Below are positions 48,501 through 60,500 of a stretch of DNA of 64,000 nt, in pieces; the first letter of the stretch is position 1, and every line of letters begins with the position of its first letter. The position numbers and the translations under genes are program-made. The DNA is taken from contig NC_088325.1 of NCBI RefSeq assembly GCF_910592395.1, forward strand, positions 15,130,109 to 15,194,108, read 5' to 3'. Source of the DNA: Lineus longissimus (lineage: Eukaryota > Nemertea > Pilidiophora > Heteronemertea > Lineidae). The notes beneath the pieces are model-generated. The model had not been told where the DNA came from. It worked only from the letters and a program-made list of their open reading frames with translations, and made no database searches.

Positions 48501-51500
48501 AACATGACCGCTTCCAATGGAAAGAGATTGCATTCGTGACTGAGCGCAGTTATGTAGGTGTGTGCAGGTAAAACATGTAAGGCTGAAGCGGGGTCATACT
48601 AAACTTTAAGGCATGAGCCCCCTTTTGCTCAAAGTCGTTTTTTGGTGAGAATGCCAATACCTCCAGTTCGGTATCAATTCCTTAAATCTTGTCTTAACAG
48701 TTTTTTACAACTCGACACCATTTATTTTAAAGAGTGAAGGCCCCCTTTACTTGGTTCAGGCGAGGGGGTGGGTGGTAGCCATGGGTTAATTTGTCGAGAG
48801 GGACTAGTGGACAAACCTCTCAGATACCAACACAACAATAATAGACGTACTCTCGAGCCGTTTCTCCAGAGCGGCCAACCGGGCACTGATCTCAACCTTC
48901 ATCTCATCCACCTTCGACGACCTGCAAAGACATGGAACGACAGTTGAGAATAATGTCATCGACTTTGATTGCTTAGGTCCCTGAATTGCGTACTGGTCCC
49001 TGGTTCGATCTCCATTGGCGGGGTGATCGATTTTAGGCAGGACTCTTTACCTTACATGCCAATAAACTCAACGCAGGTACCTCATGACCGCTAGTCAGAG
49101 ACCTGAGCCACCACACCACCGCGGTTCTACATCATACTTGACGAAGGCTACTTCGTTGTCAACAAACGTTACAGTTTTTACATAAAGATGACACTTCTGG
49201 CATCAGCTTCCTCTATTTATGGCATTGAACAATTTTCACCTGGCAATATGTTGACCAAAGTAACCCTACGCTCATTCCCTGCAAATCCACCGCTGCTCTG
49301 CCGAGAAAGGAACTAGAGCCAATCCTTGATAAGATGACAAGTTTCCAATTTCAGCTGAGCGGGAAGGTGCCCAGTGGCGTTGTCTTGAACACATAATGCA
49401 GCCTGACAGCAAAAACCTCCGATATTAGAGAATCTGATGTCTCCGAGTCGGCGGGGCTACGGCCATGTAATACATTGATAATGTATCATATTAACGAGAA
49501 GACGTAGATAAGGTGAGATACAGGTCATAGCCACATCCATCAGATGAGCCTCTAGATTGAAACCAACAGCAAAATTCTGAGATCGTGATGTTTTATACGA
49601 ACTAAACTTTTATAGTCCGCGCGAGTGTAATGTATGAAAGATCGACCAAGATAATCTCGATTTTGACGGCAGGAATAAAAGTCAGCGAAACATTGATAAG
49701 TTTCATTCTTCAGCAACACCGGAAATCCAAAACATCGTCTCCTCTTATGATCATCCACAAAAAGATCTTTGTTTTAAAAGTTCTATACTGATAACTGCAT
49801 CGTTTGTATCATCTTAAGACGTCCCCTCCCAGTCATGCCAGTCGTGAGACCTATAAAGCCGACACCACCGACTGGTAAAATCGAATCGAAATCAATCTCG
49901 TACTTTAAGTAGTCGCTTGATCCTTTTCCAATCAATATCAGGGAAATGAGACTCGACTGGAATCCTGTAGAGGCGGTGGGTAGCCTCGTGTGAGACATTA
50001 ACATCAATGTACTTTAGCAGATGTAGGACCACCACAGAATAACTAACGTGTGTGAATTAAAGGTTGTCCACAGATGAAAGAGCATCAAAAAGCGATATAA
50101 TTCAGCCTAGCTAACACAAACATCGACATGTTAAGTATTGAATTTTATTTTTGAACCTTTGGGGTTATGCCGGATATTCCGATCAGATTCACCACTTGGT
50201 AACCAATAACTGAATAGATGTCTGCTGGGGCAAGGGTTTTCTCATATCTGCTTGACCAACTAGTGCTACCATCAATTGGCGTCCTTTCATCGATGTACGT
50301 ACGCCGATCAGCAGTGGACATTGATTTGCTTTGTGGAATAGGGCCCTAATCTCCTCAGCTCTACCTATCACATTGATGGCTATAGGTCCGCCAATCAGCA
50401 TCGGACCTTGATCTGTTTCTCATTAGCTATAGCCATCACATCGATATCTACCTACGTCATTTGACCACAACGTCTCTCAACATTGACATGCGCTAGGAGA
50501 TTTATCAGAAAATAAACCACGTCTGACGAAAAGAGACAACGCATGCTCTAAAGGAAATAAAGAAATAGTGAACTGTTGTTTCAAAAACTGGGCTTTCTAT
50601 AACATAATTGCAGTACTTTTTAAATTAAGTCTTGTTGACCTGTTTTTGCAGTTTGACGATTGGATGAGAATGGTTTTATACATCAAATAATTCTTTTTTG
50701 GGAGTCACGTTAAGGTATCTAAATACCAGTTAAGAAGCTTTTTTCGTGTCCTACTGGCCAAAATACGATGATGTGTCGGAAATAAATAAAAATATTAACA
50801 ATTCATGCAAATAAAAGTATCACCTATCGCCTGGTCCCCTCAACCTAAAAAAATAATTATTATGACGTTTAGATCATGACTCTCAAATTTCCCTACATTA
50901 GCTCATGATGACAGTTGACCGCTAAATGTAGCTATCAACATATCGTCCTTAACCCGACTAAAAGATGTAGCCTCATCATATAGATTCACACATGAAGATA
51001 AACTTAACAGTCGTCTACAATCCATAAAACCTCTGTTCTCGCTCTTATATCAAAAACCATACTATATATCCATATCGACGTCAGGTTAGACAACATTTAT
51101 GACAAAATGATGTTATTCATTATCATAGTTACTGAAGCCTCCTTACCTGTTAAACTGTTCTGCAACTTGGTTGACAACGCTTGTAAATACTTCATTATCT
51201 CCAACTGGAAAAAAGAATTACATGTATGTGAAAATGTGTTAAAATATCTTGGTATTGACAGGAAATTAACGTACTACTGGCATTAAACTGCACAATGTTG
51301 CTGAATGCCTTATGAGTAGTATACAAAGTGGGGGTTCTGGACCACCCCCATAGCTAAAAATGGGGATTCTGGACCACCCCATAGCTGAAAAAGGTAGCTT
51401 TAACCCCCACTTTGTATACTACTCTTATGGGTATCGTCTCTGCTGCAATTCAACAATGACATACGTGTTTTTCATATTTACGTGACTTTTTCCCATTTTG

Positions 51501-54500
51501 TTTTACGACTTCTGTGTTTTTATTCGAATTAGAATCGTTTGAAGCACAAAGCACAGTCAGTTTTAATAGCCAAGTCTACCGGTCTTTGAAATTACACACG
51601 AATAAAATCCTTTACTTATTGTTTTCCTGATATCGACTAAAAGATATCTGAACATTATTAATTCGACTTGGAGTAACTGGATCATCTATGTTCTCCTTTG
51701 TAGTCGACTTCGTTTATAAAACCCTCCTCCCTTTGCTTTGAGATTGTAATAACGGTAGCTCGAGCGAGTGCACGCTTCTTCCAAAGGCTGAAGCTTAATG
51801 AAACATCACATCGTGGTGTTGTTCTGGGAGGGATTTCGTGCTGGTAGGTCAAGCAGCGCGCGATTCGCAGTTTCAAATTATATTTTGCACTACCGCTGAA
51901 TTTCATGTATTGGTATTGAATTTACGTCAGAAAAGAATGACCCTATCCTGCCCATTGCAAAGATACAGTCGATGCAATAATTAAGCAGTTGACAAAAAAT
52001 GAGACAGAAATTGCAAGCCAACCTTGTGTCCAGGACATTCTATTAAACATACCGAGAGTTGATTTCCTTGATGTTATTGACGTTAAGCTGAAACTTTTAC
52101 GTTTGATCATGATGTTGCTCTTAAAGAAACGGTATCATCAAAGTCCACTTTGCAGTCAACAATATTAGCAAAATCCTCCATTTGCTTTTATCGGTTATAG
52201 AGGGGAGAGTTAACCAACTGAGGTTACCGCGGTAGGATGCCCCCGGTAGTGCTTTGACGAAAGATCAATATGGTATCAAAGTAAACTGATTGCTGTCATG
52301 TACATTTGCTGAGGAAACGTTGTGGATTTATGATTTCTTTTGAAAATCTTTCGAAAAAAGAAATATCAATTTGAATGTGCTGCAGTTTTGCTCGAGGTGA
52401 GGTAATGCTTATTGACTAGTGGAGAGTGATAGGTGGATGGTCTTATGTCTGACCTGTTTGATAGGATGTGGACTGTAGATGAATGTTTCTTTGCGGCAAA
52501 TTTGTCATGCTACAGATGAAAAAATGTCTAAGTCCAAATATTTTTTTCATTTGTTTTTTTTTCTGCAAAAAATGAAGAAACATCATCATTCCCAACAAAA
52601 ATTGACTTTGAAAATTTTTCAGAATTTTGAACTTATGAAAAAATTCAACTCTGAAAGGTGACAGCATGAAATCGATCTAAACCTTGCCTTAGGTGCCGTT
52701 ACATACTGCCGTTATTGGATTTCTCAAAACCGTATGTTTGTCCCAAGGATTTCTTAGAAGTGTTAATCGATTTCTCACCTAATTAGTAGTCCGGATGAAT
52801 GGCTTGCTGATTAGCGTCTAATTGGTAGTAGAGATTGATATATCGCAATTGATTACCAACAATGGCGCTATCCAGGTTGTTGACTAACTAATACGGTTGG
52901 TTATAAAGGACAAATACACCGGGGAAAACATCCCAGTTCATCAGTGTTCCACGTTCCACACCAAATATAATGAACAGTAATTATGAAAATATATACTTAC
53001 AGAACTGTCTATCGTCCTTCACAATCACCTTATATGGTGACCTGAAAAAGGAAACGATACAGAGACAAGTGCCTTTATTATCGAATCGAAGATTGGCAAT
53101 ATTTTTATGCAGATAGTTTCTAAGGCCAAACAATATCTTATGACAGTGGTGCCAAGTATCTTACAAAAACACACAGTTGCATCTTGTTGTATTGTTTCAT
53201 CACGGAAAGCGCATTGCCAATGCTCAATATAGTGTACACACATAAGCCGATATCCTACGAGCCCGGGAATAAGGTCACCTGATACTTCTACAAGGGATGA
53301 TATCATAAAAGGTCGATGCTTATAACGAAAAAGAAGCTTAGGCCAAACGTTGAGATCGCTTAGAGGTAGAGTAACCAGCAGACAGGCATTTAACCATCCT
53401 TGGCAAAGTTCCTCAATCTGCATTAGAAACAGACGCCAGTGTTTGGTTAACTAAGTGTTATCTCCTTTTGATCTCCCAGTAAAGATCAATTCAGCTGCAT
53501 CACGTTGAAAAAGGTGCTCTGTCAAGCGATGCGGCTGATTACAGCCAATTCATTTAGAGCTTATTCATGTCTTTGTTCGTGAGAGAGACAGGAGGGAAAA
53601 GCATTGTAGACGGGCCTCGGGTCTGCCACTGACCCGAGTTGGGCAGAAAATGAGTAGAAACGAAAGTACGCTGCGCTAACCGAGACAGCAAGCACCATGA
53701 TGATCTCACAGGATCATATTCAATGCCAGTTCTGTATCACTAGCATAACAGCATGGAAATACGTTTGGTTAGCCCTCATGACACGCACAAGGAATCAGCA
53801 ACCAGAGCTGATTGTACTGTCTGCTTTGTAACTGCTTGATGGATTTTCCAGCAATGATCAGTTCAGCTGTATCACCAATCTCGAAGATCTCCCCAAAACC
53901 CCAGCTGATTACTGCCAATTCGTATGTCATACTCAGATTTGTGTTTCGACGGAAGCAGTAGGGATGAATGAAAACCTGGCCGAGATTTGTCTATCACCAA
54001 GCTGGCAAATTGTGAAGAAATGTCCAATCTTGTTTCTAAACCGTTCTCAAAGACATGATTTTCGTCTCGTGTGGATACATCTAGCACAACTAGGGCAGTA
54101 TCTGCAGGTTAACTTGGGTGATATCAAGTATGGATCTGATCTATACACTACTTGCTAATATGAAAGCCACAGCGAAAAGCGTTAAAGGCTTCGTTGGCAA
54201 TATGTCTGGTGCAATTACAAAGCAATCCCTTTGAAAATATTCCATCAGATCTCTCTGGTGCCGGTGAATCTGGTGGTATTATAGTGGATAGATATGTAGC
54301 TGGAGAGCCGATAGTTTCAGAAGCGTTCCTCAAGAAAACATGGCACTTTCGATGCCTTGCAGGTATACTTACGATTGTGTATTTTTGGGCATGGTCGGTG
54401 CCAGCGTTACCAGGGCGCCATCCGAGTTCTTCAAAGTTATTGCGGAAAATCTGAAAAGAAGTGAGCAGTTCAGACTTAGGTTTTAGTGTATCATTTCGCA

Positions 54501-57500
54501 TATAGCCAGGGATCCTAGAAAAACTGATATCTCTACCTCTTAGGGCCAGGTATTTTGTGCGTGAAATCTTAGAGTAACCACTTTAAGGTGAAATGGGAAC
54601 GACCTTTCTATAGCCCCAGCCAACATAAGCACTATACGTGAGATTTATCCATTTCTTACAGCCTCTTCAGTATACATAATAGACCGTGTCGTATCCATTG
54701 ATAGCCAACTCATTGGTTTTCCATCGACCCATTGATTGTATCTTGTCTTTCTTCATTGATTACACTCATCGTTCGGATTGAGGCGTAACGATACATCGAT
54801 GACAACATCCACACGCGCAATTGGGTGTTTCTCAGCCGATTCCGTTCAGCTCTTTTGCTCCCTACTTTGCTACAGAGTGTATCAACAAAGATAACGACAT
54901 TTGCTCTGTAGTGCTCTTTTCTCTTGGACATTAAGTCCGTTACAGCTGTTGATATGCACACAGCTTGTATCATCTGATAGATCATAATATGACTGTGAAG
55001 GTTGTAACTACTTGAGTTTAAGGCCCAAGTAGGAATAGAGAGTATTTTGGATAGAATGACGGCAATCATAACACTGGCCCTGCGTACACTTTCGGATGAA
55101 GCCCGAGGCCCTTTTATAGGGGTGATCCTGTGGTATGGGCCTATGTCATTGTATGTGTATCACATGCACCTATGCGAAATGTCTGGACGAAGGCTGCGAC
55201 GAGTCTATTTCAGATATTTAGTCGGACGCACCAGTGCATCACAGTACACAAGTGGCTCTGTACGGATATGAAACAACTTGGGCGGTGCTATTCAAGGGGA
55301 TTTTCTGCTTTACGTTTGAAGATGGAGCTGACTCGACAACCCCGCAAAGGCAAACTCAATGTAAGTCAGCTTGCGAAAGTCTCACATCAGGTAGGAATGA
55401 AAAACAACATTATTTAGTTTCTATGGAAACTTTTCACATCAATCAGTATGCACACAGAGCACGTTACGATTTGTGTTCAGCCTAAAAGTATTGATGAAGA
55501 TCTTTGCTTTGCGTATATTGCCGTGTACATGGACTATCGCAATTCTTGTTGTGAAATCAAAACATCACACTTATTGCCCTGATTGGTGAATATCGTGATG
55601 TTGCACACCAGTTATTGATTGTTAATGGGACCACACTGGTTATTGGAGCGTTCATGGGATTGACTCTCTTTTAGATATGTATTTTGTGTGTCCCATTATA
55701 CTTTGAGTGAAGAATAGCTATGGCTACATCCTGAAGTTCCCAATGTGTGTTTACAGGTGCATCCACAATTCATGTCAGGTACGCGTGGTATAATGCATCT
55801 CCTTACGACCTTGCCACGCAAAGTGATTTGACGACGACGTTGTTGCTATGAAAATGATTTGTTTACGATGAATTAATTTGTTTTCTCAGCTTTATTTTCA
55901 TTTGAATTCGATGTTACTGCTTTGGCCTTTGTATGTGACCCGTATGCTGACTTTGACACTTTACAATATAATCGCATCTATCGTGGGGTATCATATCATT
56001 TCGTATTTTATGTCACAGAAAGGTGAATCTCCATATATAACTCCATTCTCCATGAAATCATCCCCAGTTATTGACCTTTTTGTCGCCTCTGTGATCAATA
56101 GCCATCATTGCTTTCTATTAGTACACATATCACGTCGAAAGTACTTATGACATGAATATGATCCGCGATCAATGCTAATAACTTGGTGGTCTATTTTTAC
56201 TCAAAAATGCACCTTGCGTCATGAATTCAAGGATCAAAGGAAAAATCCCTTTGAAGGTTGAAAATCGATTGTGGTTTTGATCACATTACGTCTGTTTGAC
56301 ATCTACATGTACCAGAAGATTATCCGATGATCGTTGAATATACAGTACATTATGTTACATGTACATCGGACTGGAATGTGTATGCATGCAGTGAATCATC
56401 ATATCATCACGGCTGCCAAAACGTCAGGGAATCATTTTATTTCAGTTTCTGAGGAATATGGATGAAATGACATTTTTTACGCTTAAAAGCATTGCTGATT
56501 CGTCTCGTTGGAGACAAAACTTGCAAACGCAGCGAAACAGATTTATAAATTGCCAACAATTACGACCATGTTGGAAATATTTGTGATGTTGCCTTTTGGA
56601 CTCATTATGAGCAGAAATGACCGATTTATCATTGGGCTGTATGGTGGAGAAAGGGGAGGATGTTTTTAATTTCCAAAGCCAAATACAACTGCAGTCTTAC
56701 CCATTCTCCAGTATCCGAAATCGTTAAATTCTTAACCCAAATGAAGGCTCGATAAAAAACTGATTTGTATTTATTAATTGCTGGCAAAAGTGGCTGTCTC
56801 TTACCTGCTGCATCCTGCCACATGCGCAATAAGGTCGCTTATGTCACGAGATCCGCAGTAGTTGCTGAAGGCAATCTGAAAAAAATATAAAATTGAAACA
56901 CTTTAGAATAGAAACCTCTACTTTCCACTGAAGGAAGACAATGGGTGATATGAATAAAGACTAGCAAATGCTTTTACTCCGGTTTTGTACAGGAAGGCCT
57001 AGTGTAAATGTACATGGAGATTTAGATAAAAGCATTTGCTATTCTTTATTCATATCACCCATTCTCTTAACGACCTCCGCAGTGTTTTTAGTATGCATGA
57101 CATGTCGTAGCTTATTTTTCCGGAGCATTAAACGCATTGCCTTACGTTTTCACTTCCACTCGGCAATTGTGACGCATGGCTCTGCAAAAACTCCGCGCCT
57201 GTTAAAAAATCCGTTTCTTATGATGGAGAAGCGACTGATGGGCAAATCTCCTCAACAAGCTCAACATTCGGTTCCGACATGCTCCCATCCTTTGATGTCT
57301 TTTGTTAATAGGTTCTACAGCGCTTTGTGAAACTGTTATTGCTAATGGAGGTATTTTATTGGCCTCTGAGGCGGCATCAGTGTTTCTTGGATTTTTTAAG
57401 GTTTTTATTCAGTTCGGGGGCATCTTAAAATCGTCGGAACGAACTGCGAAGCCATGATCTTGAGGTGATCAACATATCCGAAGGTGACTTACCGACGGAT

Positions 57501-60500
57501 AATAGATCAATTGCACAGGTGTATTTTTAAATTCACATCCTTGGTGATGGTGTAGTGCTTATTGCGGTTACGAGTTAACGAGATACTGTTGAATTTTTCC
57601 GAGGCTAGCGTATATGGCAAGCCGTTTGCTTCAAAAAGTCGAAATGATTTTTTTTCTAGTCGAAATGATTTATTTTCTAGTCGAAATGATTTTTTTTCTA
57701 GTCGAAATGATTTATTTTCTAGTCGAAATGATTTTTTTCTAGTCAAGATATTTTTTTTCAAGTCAAGAAAAAAAATTTGAAATTAAATTTGTTTTTCAAG
57801 TCGAGATATTTATTTTTCTTCTCATTTAACTTATTGAAGTTGAATCAATTAATAAAAATTTCACTGCGAGAAAAAAATGATCATAAAAATAAAAATAGTG
57901 TTTGTAAAATATAACAATGATACATAATAAATACCGAAATAGTGTCGAAAGTAAAAATTTCATACTCGAGTAAAAATTTCATACTCGAGAAAATAATCAG
58001 TCGAGCGCTACAAAAATAAAGTCGAACATTATGACGTCATCAGTTTTTGTGTACATTGCGCGCGCCGTTCCAATTCAACACCTGGCCAGCCGCGATCAGG
58101 CCCGTGTATTCTGCAAACCCTCTATCGCGTGCAATACCTGATCGTTAGTGCTGTGCATATGCACCAAGACCTCCGCAAAATCTTCTGCCAAAACGGAACC
58201 GGCACCGAAGTGATCGCATGCACGTATATACAGCGCACTCAGAATTCCTAGAATGCCATCTAGTAGCCTGGAACAGTTCTCTAGTTTGTTTTAATCTAAT
58301 GATTGTCTGGCCCTTTCAGTTCGCCGGACCATAGCGGGACACTGACGCAGACACTCGGCAATGTCAACAACATCGCCTCCCGCCATCTTGCATACTGTAT
58401 AGACTGCTCCCCTGCTATGTATATATGTGGGCATTAGAATGCGAAGTCAGCAAGAGAACGGCTGGGGACGAGTCTACATACTGTACACGAAAAGTGATGA
58501 CGTCATAATGTTCGACTTATTTTTCTGTCTCGAATGTGTTTTTTTTTGTTGAATAGGAAATTTGTCATTTACAATAAATTTTTATCGACTTGAAAATTTT
58601 TTTTAAAGAATTAGAAAAATAATCAACTGATAAGTTGTATATAAAAAAATTAATGAAAATTTTTTTACTTAAAAAAAAATATGTATATATATTTAAAAAG
58701 TCGACTTAAAAAAAAACTTGTAGAATTGAAAAAAAAATATGTAAACTTGAAAATACTAATCTCAACTTTTTGAAGAAATTTCTTGACTTGAAATATTTTT
58801 TCTTTACTTGAAAAAAAAAATCTCGACTTGAAAAAAATCATCTCGACTTTTTGAAGCAAACGGCTTGCCATAAGCGTAGTTCTTAGTGGTCATGTGTTCA
58901 TCATCTGGGTTACTAGTTTTTGATTGTCGATGTGGCTTGGCCATGGGTTCTCTAGATTGTTGATGTAGCCCCCACCCACGTCAGGTTGCTCGGTCATGGG
59001 AAGAATTATCTGAGAGTTTTCATCTGAATTTGTCTACTTCTTATTGCGGTGCCCGTGGAGTTAGCCCACTGATTAAGGTGACCCGTTCACGGTGCTAGAT
59101 CAGCCTCAACCCAAATTAAAACAAAGCATCGACATCAAGACTAACAAGCAGCACATCACCATGGTCAAGTACTACGTCACTCGAAAGAGTCGAACCGTGA
59201 CTCAATCACCACTGCTCCGCTTTTGAAAGAAACTAAGAAGAATCAATCCCCAACCAAGCACGACAGCACAATAGCCTACAACAATGTCCATTGTGGTGCC
59301 TGATCAATCGAAGTTATGATGTAACATACGTAATGCATGTATGAGCTCAATGTCAGTTATTGGCGATACTATTATCAAAGTAATGAGAGAAGTCTCACAT
59401 CCACCTAAGGTAAAGTATACACCATAGATGAGATCACGTAATATATCAACTCCATGTCAGTTCCTGGCTAGACTGATAGGGGAATGAGAATGGCTCGGTG
59501 ATCCGAATATACAGAGCATGTACACATTGTCGCGTACATTTGGGGATGAGGCGAGAATAATCTTTGATTTGCTGATTGCGGAATATGTGTTGCTTCATTT
59601 CATGCACATATGCATGGGTTTCTCCATTATCTAGGATAGAGTAAGATCAAAACGAGGCCACAGCGATGGTCATTTCTGTACAAGGGCCGCCACCCACGCA
59701 TACATGTCCCAGTGTGCCACTACGTGTGTCTATTCACCTACTTCACCTCACCAACCGCGTAGAAGGCATCACGTCCAAATCCGTTAAGTCCGGACTAATA
59801 CGTCAATTGATCAATGGGGACTGTTACCGATGACTTAACTGGACAGGCATGACATGAACGCATGACGTGTTGATACCCTTACAAACCGTTGCTAAGACAA
59901 CGTGTAACCATAATGCATTACTCAGTGGTCCCTTTCCCCTGCGGACACTACCTGTTTGTTTTGTCATCATGTTTACTGTCACAAAACCTTGATAATTTCG
60001 TCCGGCAAGTGATACGCAGCCACTCTCAAACCTAATCTCCTGCGCATTCCAATATCGCGATTTGTTTTTAGTTCGAATCATGACTCTTTGGTTACAGTTA
60101 AACAGGACCTTTTCATTACTGCCTGTGAGGTAATTAGCGGCTCATGATGTTGACCTTCAGGCTTGAACAAACAACAGGTGATAAACAGGATAGCATTTTG
60201 AGGTATTCAATGTATCACATAAAAACTGTTATGATAACGATTCTGACGTCTGTTCCTGTCTGCTCTGATGCAATTCTGAAATCAATATTCATTAGGCCCA
60301 ATAGAACTGTTTACCCCGCCTACTATCATATCACATATTACTGAAAGTGTGCCGTTTGCCCGAGATGACGAGAGCCGCTGCCCATGACAGCACCATTAGA
60401 ATGGTTACTGATGCACCGAGGGGTATAAAAATTATGTGATGAGAGTTTCTAAAGCCTAGAGACAGATGGTGCTAATGACAGGCTTGATTATTAATTACTG

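Larger units (their letters stand above)
57613..58872. mobile_element. 1,260-bp foldback DNA transposon with 6-bp target duplication
   Basis: Ends are TATGGCAAGCCGTTTGCTTC and its exact complement (inverted repeat of at least 29 bp including AAAAAGTCGA), flanked by AGCGTA on both sides (57607-57612 and 58873-58878). Subterminal regions are AT-rich tandem repeats of a 21-bp AGTCGAAATGATTTTTTTCT unit. A second, nested inverted repeat (GTCGAACATTATGACGTCAT at 58021; complement ending at 58516) encloses a GC-richer core of about 450 bp that carries a coding-like frame. TATGG ends with a 6-bp duplication recall the IS3EU superfamily, but this is a guess from memory. Confidence 0.88.

Noticed and set aside
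54194-54454. 86-codon + frame opposite PDE9A exon 3
   Set aside because: It is antisense to a well-supported exon whose protein aligns with PDE9A.
57507-57780. Lys/Phe/Arg-rich repeat protein on either strand
   Set aside because: It is a by-product of the AT-rich 21-bp tandem array in the foldback transposon arm.
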